Shown: positions 10,466 to 19,810, numbered from the stretch's first letter. The stretch is 64,000 bases of DNA from Cupriavidus sp. D39 (GCF_026627925.1 NZ_JAPNLE010000007.1:496001-560000), one strand, 5' to 3'. Made by a program: numbers and translations. Notes: generated by a model not told the origin, from the letters alone.

Positions 10466-10957
10466 GGCATCGCAGTCCGGCAAGCTGGGCTATGGTCGAG
10501 ACACCCAAGGCCTGGTGGCCGACAAAAGCATTGCCGGATGACTGGTCCGCATAGCCCCGGCCTGCGTGCTAGCCGATGGAGATCAGGACGCGCTGACCAA
10601 GATCAGCTCAGATGAAGATCAGGCAGCAGGCGTATTTGGCTGCCGCTGGCGTCTGGGCCTGTAAGTGCATTGCAGCAAAATTTGTCACCCACGGCACAGC
10701 AGCCTGCCATTGTGTGTTTCTCGCTCGTGACGCCGCTTCAGCAAATTTGTTCGTCAAGGCATTTCCTGGTGTGGCCCGCTTCGCCCCGGCATGTAAATTG
10801 TCTTCGCCTAGCCTATATTCTATGTGCTGCCGTAGCGCCTTTAGGGATAGCCCAACGCTTCTGCGGGTGCCGCTAAATCCACGCACGGGATCAGCACCAA
10901 GCCCACTGCCATGCGGGGCAAGAATGCGTGGCTAAGTCCTTGCTGAGGAGCAGAACA
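10466..10957. other. gene-poor leader with a duplicated segment
   Basis: No supported gene. From about 10636 to the DUF4142 start the sequence aligns with 18143-18430 (shared TTTGTCACCCACGGCAC, AATTTGTTCGTCAAG, CGGCATGTAAATTG and GCCTATATTC), so this is a conserved leader and probably includes the DUF4142 promoter. A small coding relic reading GDQDALTKIS lies near 10580-10607 and recurs inverted near 18008-18034. Confidence 0.5.
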
Positions 10958-11616
10958 ATGAAAAACACCTCCATAACTCTTGGTGCCATCTTGGCCCTCG
11001 CCGCAATCGGAGCTGCGGCCCAATCACCCAACGATGCGCAGATCGCAGCGATCGTCGTAACTGCAAACCAAGTCGACATTGACGCGGGAAAAATTGCAGA
11101 GAAGAGCGGTCACTCCCGCGATGTAAAGGCTTTCGGAAAACAGATGGTCACCGACCATACTGGTGTGAATAAACAGGCCGTGGCACTGGTCAAGAAGTTA
11201 AAGGTCACTCCCGAAAAAATCCAACGAGTGAGAGCTTGCAGTCTGGCGGCGACGAGAACATACAGACCCTGAAGGGACTCAAGGGCGCGAGTTTCGACAA
11301 GGCATATATTGATCACGAAGTGACGTATCACGAACAAGTGATTGATGCACTCGACAAGACGCTCATTCCCAACGCGCAGAACGGTGAGCTAAAGGCGCTG
11401 CTGGTTGCTGTGCGCCCCGCGTTTGTGGGGCACCTGGAGCATGCGAAGCAGATCCAATCCTCGCTAGCCAAGTAATTCTCTGCACGAGCATGACGTCCAT
11501 GCGCCAACTACCGACACGACCCGATGGGCGGCAGCGAAGACACCTGCTCGCGGTTGCACTGGTCCTTGCGTGGGGCTTGCTCTGCGTTGGTCCCAGCGCA
11601 ATCGCGGCCGAGAAGA
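10636..11616 (+). repeat. duplicated module copy A: DUF4142 and cupredoxin
   Basis: Aligns with 18143-19095 over the leader, DUF4142 and the cupredoxin signal peptide. In the other copy the mature cupredoxin domain is missing, and the alignment resumes at a shared GTCAGCGGAACCCGT (about 11935 here, 19099 there), indicating an internal deletion in copy B. Confidence 0.85.
10958..11475 (+). pseudogene. DUF4142 periplasmic protein, copy A, single-base frameshift
   Basis: The start is the ATG after a GAGGAG site, encoding a signal peptide (MKNTSITLGAILALAAIGAAAQ). The ferritin-like helical DUF4142 domain follows (ANQVDIDAGKIAE, VKAFGKQMVTDHTGVNKQA, HEVTYHEQVIDALDKTLIP). The frame breaks after KVTPEK at a run of six A where the intact paralogue at 18.4 kb implies seven. 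With one A restored the protein is 172 aa, exactly the paralogue's length, and over 90 percent similar by eye. The role of DUF4142 proteins is unknown; they are exported and often stress-related. Confidence 0.88.
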
Positions 11617-11864
11617 CAGCAAGACACACGGTGGTGATCCAGGGCGCGAAGTTTGAGCCCGAGGCCATCCGCGTCAAGCGAGGCGATACGATTATGTGGG
11701 TCAACAAAGATCCGTATCCCCATACCGTCACCGCACCAGGGGTGTTCGACTCGCGCAGCATCGTTGCTGGCGGGTCGTGGCGATATATTGCGCACAAAGC
11801 AGGCGAGTTCCCCTATGCCTGCACGCTGCACCCGAATATGAAGGGTATGCTCAAAGTCGAATAG
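11490..11864 (+). CDS. cupredoxin-domain (plastocyanin-like) periplasmic protein
   Basis: A 124-aa protein with a twin-Arg-containing N-terminus and a hydrophobic signal segment (LLAVALVLAWGLLCVGPSAIAAE), then a compact cupredoxin fold. Type 1 copper ligands are visible: His in DPYPHTVTAP, then Cys, His and Met in ACTLHPNMKGMLKVE. Likely a small blue-copper electron carrier or copper-binding protein in the periplasm. It lies 14 bp after DUF4142, so the two are probably co-transcribed. Copy B at 19.0 kb retains only the signal peptide. Confidence 0.85.
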   Translation: MTSMRQLPTRPDGRQRRHLLAVALVLAWGLLCVGPSAIAAEKTARHTVVIQGAKFEPEAIRVKRGDTIMWVNKDPYPHTVTAPGVFDSRSIVAGGSWRYIAHKAGEFPYACTLHPNMKGMLKVE

Positions 11865-12140
11865 TCGGCTATATCGAGCGTGCGACTCCGGGTGGTTGTG
11901 TCTTCTGGCTACAAGCGTGTCCGCTGGTAAGTGTCAGCGGAACCCGTGTGGCGAGTACCGGGCGGTGATGAGAAGGCAACGACTTCACGGTAGGCGGGAG
12001 TGAGGCGATGGTCGGTACTAGCGGACGAGCAGGGGCAAGGTATTGCCGACACAATGAGGCCTTCTGGGAGACCTTGCCAAAGCGAGGGCTAAGTGGCGAC
12101 GCGATGAATGCATTCACCAGCGATGGAGGGATGCCATCGT
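11865..12140. other. intergenic, no supported gene
   Basis: No recognisable coding sequence. It contains the GTCAGCGGAACCCGT segment shared with 19.1 kb, marking the right side of the deletion seen in module copy B. Confidence 0.4.
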
Positions 12141-12149
12141 TCGAAGTGC

Positions 12150-12604
12150 GACCGGAACTGTTCATTAAGCAAGGCGGTCCGGATTTGCAGAAGCGCATGC
12201 GCTTGCAGTGGGAATCATCCGTACAAAGCGCTTGCTGAGCACCAGGTTGACGACCGACTCGACGAAGCCGGAGGCAATCGGCTCGCCATGGCGATAGCGA
12301 TCACCGTAGTTCACGATGAAGCGCTGGTTGTTCTCCAGGTAGACGATGAATTCCTCGAGCTTGGCAAGGAGCTTCGCCTCCTCGGGACTGGCCTCGGCAT
12401 GAGATCCCAGCCGAGCCTTTCCAGCCGTTGCAATGCTGGATAGGGCCAGCCGTGCCAGAGGTGCCCCTTGGCCCCTCGCAGCGCCTTGATCAAGGTCGCG
12501 TTGCTCGGGCCTTCGCCGTGTGCTAGCCGGCCCTTGATCATCTGTTCAAGGTTCTGCAGCGCTCGGCTTCCGAGAGAGCAGGTGGCGTGTTCAGCAAGGT
12601 GCAA
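12150..12604 (-). pseudogene. ISKra4-family transposase relic
   Basis: On the minus strand, conserved ISKra4 C-terminal sequence appears in broken frames: AKGHLWHGWPYPAL, KLEEF, FIVNYGDRYRHGEPIASGFVES and SKRF. The same stretch is better preserved at 41541-41894. Frame breaks and loss of the N-terminal half show it is dead. Confidence 0.65.
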
Positions 12605-12780
12605 TCAGCAAGCGTACCGGGCAGGCCTCAGACGGCGCCGCGCTGGATTGGTTTGCCGGTGTTTAATGCGAGCGAAACGGCTTTATCAACTGAAGCGCGA
12701 GGCGTTGGAGGCGATACCTCGCGTCGGGCGTGGGCGACACCGACGCGCAGCCGTATGCGCAGGTCGTGCAGCCCACTGGA

Positions 12781-13053
12781 TCAGTCAGCGGCAGAAGAGC
12801 GACGCGAACTCGCGTCTTCCGATAGGCACTCCCAACTGATAAACGAGACCGCGCCAAAAAGCACGAATCCGACAAGGCAAATCAACGCATCAACCGGGTC
12901 GATTCCCTCGTGGGAGGTCACTCTGAAGAGCTGCCACCCGACCAAGCCAATCCAGATCACCGCCGCCAAAGCGCTAATGACACCAAGGCTCAAGCAGAGC
13001 CTGGAAACCATCGTGCGCCATGGCAGGTGGAGCGAAGCGGTGATCGTATTCAT
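12781..13053 (-). CDS. small two-helix membrane protein, hypothetical
   Basis: A 90-aa protein preceded by a good ribosome site (AAGGAG, 8 nt before ATG). It has two hydrophobic helices (about residues 22-42, ALAAVIWIGLVGWQLF, and 57-74, ALICLVGFVLFGAVSF) linked by a short acidic loop, with a polar C-terminus. No family recognised. It is isolated among relics, with a tiny hydrophobic ORF upstream on the same strand. Confidence 0.55.
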   Translation of the reverse strand: MNTITASLHLPWRTMVSRLCLSLGVISALAAVIWIGLVGWQLFRVTSHEGIDPVDALICLVGFVLFGAVSFISWECLSEDASSRRSSAAD

Positions 13054-13291
13054 GGAATACTCCTTGCCCTATGTAACGAGCAGCTTGTCCGCTGGCGTGG
13101 ATGGCCCGGTGGTAGTTGTAATTGGCGTACCGAAGAGGCACTTCTGTTCTCCTCAGATACCTACCTGTGAGGAATTCGCCTGCTTCAGGAGTGGTCGCCA
13201 GTGTTCGATGCGCGTGGCGAATTCTCTAAAGGCGAATCCGACCATAACGGACCGGATAGCGATGACGAGCTCTCCACCTTGGACGACGGCC

Positions 13292-13363
13292 TTACCTCAA
13301 TCCCAAATAGCCAAGCAAGAACATAACAATAACCACAGCTCCGACAAGCCAGACGATGTTCAT
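13292..13363 (-). CDS. 23-aa hydrophobic small protein
   Basis: A very short ORF, MNIVWLVGAVVIVMFLLGYL plus three residues, preceded by AAGGAG at 7 nt spacing. It would form one membrane helix. The ribosome site and clean hydrophobicity support translation, but there is no family evidence. Confidence 0.4.
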   Translation of the reverse strand: MNIVWLVGAVVIVMFLLGYLGLR

Positions 13364-14184
13364 GACGCTCTCCTTAAATTTCCCACTAGCTTAAGCAGTT
13401 GTGCGATGCGTGGGTCACGGGCCCACTCACGAAACGTGCAGCGAGAGCTAGCGCTCCGTCACAACAAAGACCTGCGGCGCTACTAGTTACGGGATGTGCG
13501 ACGATACATGCCTTGTGTGCGCTTTCCTAGAACATCGCTGGTGCGCGCAGGGTGTAGTAGAACCCTCTCACATGCCACACGGGTGTGTCTGTACGGTAGT
13601 AGTCAAAACGCCCTTCACCCGATGCGTCAAGTCGCTGTTCCTGTCCCCTCGGGATGATCAAGTCACTTAGGCCGGCCGCAGCACGCGCTATGAAAACTGA
13701 GACTTTGCAGATCCAACTCGACACGCGATATCCGAATGATGAACTACGGGATCGGGGACGGGAATGATGCTTCAGTCGTGTTCAGCGGCCGCTTGCTCAT
13801 ACTAAACACGGGCGTCTGCGTCCGGTCCGGACAGGTCCAGCGGTTTCGGGTGGTGTCCTCAATGCAATTGAGTGACAACCTGTCGCACAAATGATGGTGT
13901 AGGAGTAGCCGACGCCGGGGCGCGGGCTTGGCCCCGCACTGCGCCCGCCCCGGCTGCTCACGCCTTCCCGCTGGCCCCTTCGCAGGGCGGCGCGAGTTAA
14001 TGCCGATCTTGCCCTTCTGAATACTGAAGGACTGCATCCTCGCCCTAACTTTCCAGACTCGCTCGCGCGCCACTTGGATGAGCATGGCCGCATCGCAGTG
14101 CGGTGGCACGACCAGATCGAAGGACAGGGGAAGAGCCGCGTAACAGCTGCGCAGCTCTCTTGTGGATGCCCGAAGGTCCAAGGA
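13364..14184. other. gene-poor stretch with a tiny norB-like relic
   Basis: No supported gene. Near 13893-13921 the minus strand resembles the norB segment encoding PGAGYSYT (GTAGGAGTAGCCGACGCCGGGGCG), possibly a fragment of a third norB copy. The remainder has only overlapping, motif-free open frames. Confidence 0.35.
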
Positions 14185-14424
14185 TTACGTGCCAGTCACG
14201 TAGACTAAAGCCGTCAGGTCCGCGCCGATTACGTTGGTCTGGATCGTCGGACTCAGGCACAACTCCTTTACCAGCCAAGACTTGCCGGCGGCGTCCGGCA
14301 GGCGAATGACCACACCAATAGCGAGGTGAGGGATGGGCGCGTCTGCGGTCAACTCAGCCACGAGAACAGGAGCGCCGGCGGGCGTGGCGTTGGTTACATC
14401 AATGAAGGTGTATTTGAAAGCCAT
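14185..14424 (-). CDS. hypothetical 79-aa protein
   Basis: Starts at MAFKYTFIDVTNATPAG with a GGAG ribosome site close upstream. Its composition is protein-like (alternating beta-type hydrophobics, VLVAELTADAP, IGVVIRLPDAAGKSWLVKEL), unlike the arginine-rich shadow frames around it. No family recognised. It stands alone. Confidence 0.45.
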   Translation of the reverse strand: MAFKYTFIDVTNATPAGAPVLVAELTADAPIPHLAIGVVIRLPDAAGKSWLVKELCLSPTIQTNVIGADLTALVYVTGT

Positions 14425-14738
14425 AGGATCTCCAAGGTATTGTCTGTTGCCGCACCAGAGCCACGACGTTTCATCTTGAAACAGCTGCTTCTTGGTGAAT
14501 GGCTGGAGAAATTGCTTCGTTTGGGCGGCTCCGGTTTGGCGAGACAGAAACGATCACTGGCCACAACCCGGCGCGCAAAGTTTGCGACACTTTGAAAGCA
14601 CCGTCGGCACTGGAAACTAACTCCACCATTATTTTGGTCCCCACTTGGTACGATACCGGCCGTGGGCGCGGTGCTCGCCTACCCAGTGTCCGTGCTCGCC
14701 TCATTTAGCCCTTCGGCCACTCGCTCGGAGCATGACCA

Positions 14739-14810
14739 CTATTTCATTAGGTAAATCACAATGACAATCACCGCGATTGCCGCGAGGGTAACGAGAACGA
14801 AGGGAAGCAT
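14739..14810 (-). CDS. possible 23-aa hydrophobic small protein
   Basis: An ORF encoding MLPFVLVTLAAIAVIVIVIY plus LMK, a single predicted membrane helix, the same length as the one at 13.3 kb. It has no convincing ribosome site. Listed because of its striking hydrophobicity. Confidence 0.25.
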   Translation of the reverse strand: MLPFVLVTLAAIAVIVIVIYLMK

Positions 14811-15775
14811 CGGCTTGTCCAACAACTGAGTTCTTCAGTCTCGTTTACACCACACGCAAATGCTATCGGGCACGCACTGATTTCATACCGGATTCGTCCT
14901 ACAAGTCTCGGTCTATGCGGGGCGGCATGGCGGCAGGCCGGATAGCGAGCCTGTCGCATCTGGGCTGATCTGGACTTCGGTACCTAGGCCGCACGTATTG
15001 AGTTGGGATCCCGACCGTGCACGTCGAGATGATGCCGGTCGGCTGCCCTTTGAGCTCTGACCGAGCCGCCGACGAATCCGTGCCCGGGTCCCCGCCCAGG
15101 CGTGCGCTCGTCGAACGTAAGTTGCCTCCACTGGGCAGACCATTGAACCTAACAATCGCGACGACGATCCTTGCGGCGATATGGTGCGTCTGCGGAGGAA
15201 CGGCCGGCGCGGATGGCGCGGCATCACCGCTTTGCCGGGTCTAGAAATTTGCCGGCGGCAGCGTGTATGCGAGCTTTACCGAGTGTTCGGCAGCCCGACG
15301 ACCCCTTTGACTGTTTCGATACCGCAATCAGGCACCGCACGCGGGATGCGCCTCTGCCGCAAAGTCCTCGCAGATGTGACGCGTGACACCTTTTACCTGG
15401 CGAAATCAAACGCATTCACTAGGGCGCGACTCGGGACGCCAAGGTGCGCCTCTGTCAGGATTATCGGAGCCACTGAGGTGAACATATCGTTCCCGGTATT
15501 CGCTCGGAAGCGTCCGCTATCAGAGCGGCAGAGTGTGATGATTGAGAAACTCCAATTTTGATTCGCCTACGCACAGTGAGCGATGGGCTGGATGCTTCGC
15601 GGGACAAAAAACTGCAACGCTGTGGTGTCTCGACGGAAGCTGTTGCCACGGTACGTCTCTGTTCAGATCTCGTTGATATCCAATGCTGGTGGCTTTATAT
15701 CTGGGCCAGGCGCCGCACCATATTGTTGGCTTCGAGGGCTATCATGTGTCACCACGTTTACTGGCCGACGACTAA
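14811..15775. other. long intergenic region, no supported gene
   Basis: Nearly 1 kb upstream of the lipid-kinase operon. Open frames are short and arginine/serine-rich with no motif. It presumably contains the promoter of the downstream operon and decayed DNA I could not identify. Confidence 0.4.
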
Positions 15776-16744
15776 ATGCCTCCCACTCCGGTCGACGCTG
15801 CAGCGCCATTTCATATCGTCCTGAACGTAGGGTCCGGCAGCAACGATGCTGCCGCCACGCGCAGCACGATCGAGACCATCTTGGCCCGCGCTAAGCGCGA
15901 GCACCACGTGCGCATGATCGAGCGGCCCGAGAAGCTAGACCAAGTCGCACGGCAGACCGTCGATGAAGCACGCTCTCGCGGCGGCGTGGTGGTCGCGGCC
16001 GGCGGTGACGGCACGATCCGCACGGTCGCGCAGGCGACACTCGGAAGCGGTTGCCTGTTCGGCGTGCTGCCACAAGGTACCTTCAACTATTTCGGCCGGA
16101 CCCATGGTATCCCGGCCGACACGGCTGATGCGACGCAACTCCTGCTGTCGGCACATGCGTATCCTGTACAAGTCGGGCTGGTCAACGATCGCGTATTCTT
16201 GGTCAATGCGAGCCTTGGACTCTACCCGGAACTGCTCGAGGACCGCGAGGCCTACAAGCGAATATTCGGCCGCAGCCGAATCGTGGCGGTACTGTCGGCA
16301 CTGGTCACGCTGCTGCAAGAACATCGGTCGTTGCGGTTGCTAATTGAGCACGATGGAGACACACGCCCGATGCGCACGCCGACGCTGTTCGTCGGCAACA
16401 ACCGGCTTCAACTCGAGCGGATCGGCATTCCGCAAGCGTCGGAGCCGGAACATGGCTTGCTCGTCGCGTTGACGATGCGACCGGTCGGCATGCTGACACA
16501 GTATTGGCTGATAGTGCGCGGTGCGCTCGGCAAGCTTGGCACTTCCGACGACGTGATCAGTTTTTCCTTCCGGCGGATCACGGTCACGCCCTCAACGCGC
16601 CGTCGAGCGCGCGGCATGAAGGTCGCGACCGACGGCGAAATCGTCTGGCTCCAACCGCCCTTCGAATTCCGGGTCGCAGCTGAGCCGCTCTATCTGTTGA
16701 AACCCGAGCCCTGCGGCGCACCGTCGCCTTCTAACCGCTCATGA
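15776..16744 (+). CDS. diacylglycerol/lipid kinase family protein
   Basis: A 322-aa protein with the DAGK catalytic domain signature: IVLNVGSGSNDA near the N-terminus, the nucleotide-binding AAGGDGTIRTVAQ near residue 80 and LPQGTFNYFGRTHG near 105, followed by the beta-sandwich half (VGNNRLQLER, MKVATDGEIVWL). Family members phosphorylate diacylglycerol, sphingosine-like lipids or related molecules at the membrane. The length is normal for the YegS/DgkB type. The stop overlaps the next start (ATGA), so it forms an operon with the phosphoesterase, perhaps for lipid phosphate turnover. Confidence 0.85.
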   Translation: MPPTPVDAAAPFHIVLNVGSGSNDAAATRSTIETILARAKREHHVRMIERPEKLDQVARQTVDEARSRGGVVVAAGGDGTIRTVAQATLGSGCLFGVLPQGTFNYFGRTHGIPADTADATQLLLSAHAYPVQVGLVNDRVFLVNASLGLYPELLEDREAYKRIFGRSRIVAVLSALVTLLQEHRSLRLLIEHDGDTRPMRTPTLFVGNNRLQLERIGIPQASEPEHGLLVALTMRPVGMLTQYWLIVRGALGKLGTSDDVISFSFRRITVTPSTRRRARGMKVATDGEIVWLQPPFEFRVAAEPLYLLKPEPCGAPSPSNRS

Positions 16745-17595
16745 CCTTGCTACTTCAGATTTCCGATCCCCACTTCGGCACTGAACTGCCAGACGTCGTT
16801 GAGGCGCTGGTGCGCCTCGTGCACGACGCCGCGCCGGAACTGGTTGTGCTATCCGGCGACATTACGCAACGCGCGCGACGCAAGCAGTTTCTCGCCGCGC
16901 GCGCGTTCGTCGACCGGCTCCACGTCGCCGCAACGCTGATAATCCCGGGCAACCACGATATTCCGCTGTTCAATCTAGGCTCGCGTTTGTTCCGCCCGTA
17001 TGCGAACTACCGCCAGGCATTCGGCGATGAGCTCGAGCCGATATTCGAATCGGACCAATGGCTAGTCATCACGCTGAACACCACACGCTTCTATCGCCAC
17101 AAGAACGGCGAGGTATCCGCCGAACAAGTCGAGCGCGTTGCGGCGCGTCTCGAACAGGCTGCCGAGACGCAGTTGCGCGTGGTGGTCACGCACCAGCCGG
17201 TCGCGGTGACCAGTGTGCACGACAAGACGAATCTGCTGCACGGTTGCGCGGCGGCAGTGCGCCGCTGGTCGCAGGCCGGCGCGGACTTGATCCTTGGCGG
17301 CCACATCCACTTGCCTTTCGTCACCGCGCTGCACGAGCGCTTTGCTACGCTGCCCCGCAAGGTCTGGGCCGTGCAGGCCGGTACGGCGGTGTCGTCGCGC
17401 GTGCGCTTCGAAGCTGGCAATTCTGTCAACCTAATTCGCGGCGTGTCGTCGGCCAATCGACGGCGCAGCGCGTTGGTAGAACGCTGGGACTACGTCGACG
17501 GGCAGCACCGCTTCCAGCGCGTTGACGTTATCGAATTGCACTTCGATGCGTCGCTCGAACGCAGACTGAGGGATGGCACTAACAGTGCGAGGTGA
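16741..17595 (+). CDS. calcineurin-like metallophosphoesterase
   Basis: A 284-aa protein with every metal-binding block of the family in order: DPHFG (residues about 9-13), LSGDITQRA (about 38), PGNHDIPLF (about 71), VVTHQPVAV (about 145) and GGHIHLPF (about 184). This is a dinuclear metal phosphatase/phosphodiesterase, probably cytoplasmic since there is no signal peptide. The start overlaps the lipid kinase stop, so the two proteins are produced together and may act on the same phosphorylated lipid or nucleotide. Confidence 0.88.
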   Translation: MTLLLQISDPHFGTELPDVVEALVRLVHDAAPELVVLSGDITQRARRKQFLAARAFVDRLHVAATLIIPGNHDIPLFNLGSRLFRPYANYRQAFGDELEPIFESDQWLVITLNTTRFYRHKNGEVSAEQVERVAARLEQAAETQLRVVVTHQPVAVTSVHDKTNLLHGCAAAVRRWSQAGADLILGGHIHLPFVTALHERFATLPRKVWAVQAGTAVSSRVRFEAGNSVNLIRGVSSANRRRSALVERWDYVDGQHRFQRVDVIELHFDASLERRLRDGTNSAR

Positions 17596-17769
17596 ACTGG
17601 GCATTCGTGCGACCGGGATGACGGCCGGCCGGTCGCGAGCGGTGCTGGAAAGCCCCGGTAACGCTTCCGTCGACGACTATAGCACTCCACATTATCCAGG
17701 TCCGACGATCAACTTGTGCTGCATGCAGCTCAAATGTAAGCGCCCGGTGAAGCCATCTTGACAAGGTTA

Positions 17770-17935
17770 TGCAGCGAGGGCGGCCACGGTCCAACGATGA
17801 GAAGGAGTCGGCGATGTCGTTGGTCTTCTGGGTCTGCAGGCGCTTGAGCACGTCCTTGAGGTAGGCATACGGATCGCGCCGTTGAGCTTGGCCGAAGTTG
17901 CCACGCGTATGCCAAGTTGAGCATAATAGCTGGCT
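17770..17935 (-). pseudogene. IS66-family transposase C-terminal relic
   Basis: Minus-strand sequence includes AKLNG and DPYAYLKDVLKRLQTQ in shifted frames, matching the extreme C-terminus of IS66 TnpC (compare [11 protein letters not shown] in the intact element at 43.6 kb). Only about 50 codons remain. Confidence 0.6.
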
Positions 17936-18142
17936 ATTCTGTTCTGCTCGCGGTGCAGCGTGCCGCCGCCATCATGAGCTTGATCCTGTTTCCTTATCTT
18001 CCGCTCCGCTGATCTTCGTCAGCGCGTCCTGATCCCCCTCGGATACTCTCACGTCGGCTCTTGGTTCATCGTAAGTCAGCATTATTTCCGTGGCAGGGTG
18101 CGGGCCGCTTGTCGGCGCCGGCGAAGAGTATTGGCTTCTTGG

Positions 18143-19095
18143 CGCCTAGCGGTGTAAGTGCGCTGAAGCAGACTTTGTCACCCACGGCACTGCCATAGTG
18201 TGTCTCTCGCTCGTGATGCCGCTTCAGCTAATTTGTTCGTCAAGACACTTCCTGGTGTGGCCCACTTGGCACCGGCATGTAAATTGTCGTCACCTAGCCT
18301 ATATTCAATATGCTGCCGTAGCGCCCTTTAGGGACAGCCAACGCTCTTGCGGGTACCCCGAGCAGCAACAGCCCCACCACCATGCAGGCGCTGCGAGTGC
18401 GTGGCTAACTCATCGCTGAGGAGCAGAACAATGAAAAACATCTCCGTAATTCTTGGAGCTATTTTGGCCCTCGCCGCAGTTGGAGCCGCGGCCCAAACAC
18501 CCAACGACGCGCAGATTGCGGCGATCGTTGTAACCGCAAACCAAGTCGACATTGACGCGGGGAAAATTGCGGAGAAGGACGGTCACTCTCGCGAAGTAAA
18601 GGCTTTCGGAAAACAGATGGTCACTGACCATACTGGTGTGAACAAACAGGCTGTGGCTCTGGTCAAGAAACTAAAGGTCACTCCGGAAAAGAATCCAACG
18701 AGTGAGAGCTTGCAGTCTGGCGGCGACGAGAACATAAAGACCCTGAAGGGACTCAAGGGCGCGAGTTTCGACCAGGCATATATTGATCACGAAGTGACGT
18801 ATCATGAGCAAGTGATTGAGGCACTCGACAAGACGCTCATTCCCAATGCCCAGAACGGTGAGCTAAAGGCGCTACTGGTTGCTGTGCGTCCAGCGTTTGT
18901 GGGGCACCTGGAGCATGCGAAGAAGATCCAATCATCGCTCGGCAAGTAACTCTCTGCATGACCGATGACGTCCATGCACCAACTACCTACACGACACGAT
19001 GGACAAGAGCTAAAGCACCTGCTGGCGGTTGCACTGGTCTTTGCCTGGAGCTTGCTCTGCGGTGGTCACAGCGCAATCGTGGCCGAGAAGACGTA
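18143..19095 (+). repeat. duplicated module copy B: DUF4142 and truncated cupredoxin
   Basis: Counterpart of 10636-11616 with a shared leader, intact DUF4142 and the cupredoxin signal peptide; the cupredoxin domain is deleted. Confidence 0.85.
18431..18949 (+). CDS. DUF4142 periplasmic protein, copy B (intact)
   Basis: A 172-aa protein starting at the ATG after GAGGAG. A signal peptide (ILGAILALAAVGAAAQ) precedes the helical DUF4142 domain with conserved DIDAGKIAE, KAFGKQMVTDH, HEVTYHEQVIEALDKTLIP and HLEHAKKIQSSL. It is the full-length reference for the frameshifted copy at 11 kb. Exported; function unknown. The divergence from copy A is mostly conservative, implying selection on both. Confidence 0.9.
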   Translation: MKNISVILGAILALAAVGAAAQTPNDAQIAAIVVTANQVDIDAGKIAEKDGHSREVKAFGKQMVTDHTGVNKQAVALVKKLKVTPEKNPTSESLQSGGDENIKTLKGLKGASFDQAYIDHEVTYHEQVIEALDKTLIPNAQNGELKALLVAVRPAFVGHLEHAKKIQSSLGK

Positions 19096-19096
19096 A
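18965..19096 (+). pseudogene. cupredoxin relic, signal peptide only
   Basis: Encodes 43 residues matching the N-terminus of the cupredoxin at 11.5 kb (HLLAVALVFAWSLLCGGHSA) and stops right after AEKT, where the mature domain would begin. The copper-binding domain was removed by a deletion ending at the shared GTCAGCGGAACCCGT. It could still be translated as an orphan signal peptide. Confidence 0.7.
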
Positions 19097-19115
19097 GCGT
19101 CAGCGGAACCCGTCC

Positions 19116-19314
19116 TTAAGCGACTTGACGTTTTCCGCTAGTAGTGAGTGACGGCTGCAGGTCGACGACTTTGCGCAGAAGCCCGAAGGAGACGCGCCAA
19201 TGGCTGTCATTCGGGTCGCATTGGACGGATGCGGGTCTTCTGGTTGACGCGCACAATGATGCCGATGCACTCGTTCAGGTGCTGATCCGTGAAGGCGACG
19301 GTATCCCCCACCAT
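19116..19314 (-). pseudogene. small beta-barrel (SH3/KOW-like) protein, frameshifted
   Basis: Reads MVGDTVAFTDQHLNECIGII and VRVNQKT in one frame and then SVQCDPNDSHWRVSFGLLRKVVDL in another, the pattern of a small family with a FTDRHL..VGTIVRVNQKTA core. One inserted or two missing bases at about 19230 break it. Full product about 65 aa. Function unknown; the sequence suggests a nucleic-acid-binding barrel. Confidence 0.5.
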
Positions 19315-19526
19315 GAAGTCAGCCCGCTGCGCTCGAGGTGGTGGCGGTGAGGCGTGCGGTGGCTCTTGAGCCGAGGCGGTGGTGCGACAATGACGGCGGC
19401 ATAGGGTAAAGCCCAGCGTCGGCGCGTAGCGGTGTCCTCGATCACGGCCGGTGTTTGCCGCAACTCGAGGATACGGCCCTGCCGCAGCGGCTGCATGAGA
19501 TCGTCGGCGACGTAGTTGACGGTCAT
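19275..19526 (-). CDS. possible small protein upstream of the barrel relic
   Basis: The first 60 residues look protein-like (MTVNYVADDLMQPLRQGRI, AVIEDTATRRRWALPYAAVI) and the C-terminus turns into shadow sequence where it overlaps the next gene. It may be the N-terminal part of one larger frameshifted gene that also includes the VGDTVAFTD barrel, or a separate small gene. No family recognised. Confidence 0.35.
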   Translation of the reverse strand: MTVNYVADDLMQPLRQGRILELRQTPAVIEDTATRRRWALPYAAVIVAPPPRLKSHRTPHRHHLERSGLTSWWGIPSPSRIST

Positions 19527-19689
19527 GCCGATATGCAGATGCCGGCGGTTCTCCAGGATACGCTTCGAGGAGAACTGCGCACGGAGGACGCCGTTCGGTG
19601 CGCGGCGACCCGTTTGCAGGCTTCATCCACAGTCCGTCCACAGTCCGGTGAGTCGCGCCGCAACATCCAGGACGACTGCCCCTACTCAC

Positions 19690-19810
19690 TGCCTCCAGAC
19701 TCCAGACTATTGCGCCAAGACGCGATGAGGGGATCCAACTCGCGAAGATCCGCGGGCATGACGAGGTAATGGTTGAAGCCCGCTTCACGAGACCGAACCA
19801 GATGCTCCGT
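19690..19810 (-). pseudogene. possible response-regulator receiver-domain tail
   Basis: The segment REAGFNHYLVMPADLRELDPLI resembles the end of a receiver domain (A..AGFDHHLVKPVDLDALE), with the conserved Lys-Pro changed to Met-Pro. The rest of the 113-codon frame has no receiver motifs. A weak call. Confidence 0.3.

Larger units (their letters stand above)
8186..10480 (+). repeat. duplicated module copy A: norB start, DUF488, DUF2945 (interrupted by IS630)
   Basis: Excluding the IS630 element, this stretch aligns along its length with 21100-22240. Shared landmarks are the norB start codon region, GGGTCAGGTCACC, ATCCGCAATAAC, the leader before DUF488 (GACATGCTGNCGCCAGGTCTGC) and both downstream genes. 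The divergence is substantial but clear, consistent with an old duplication or independent acquisition of related modules. The IS is absent from the other copy, so it arrived later. Confidence 0.8.

Noticed and set aside
12587..13486. A 299-codon plus-strand ORF
   Set aside because: Runs antisense to a small membrane-protein gene with a good ribosome site and has shadow-like Ser/Thr/Arg composition.
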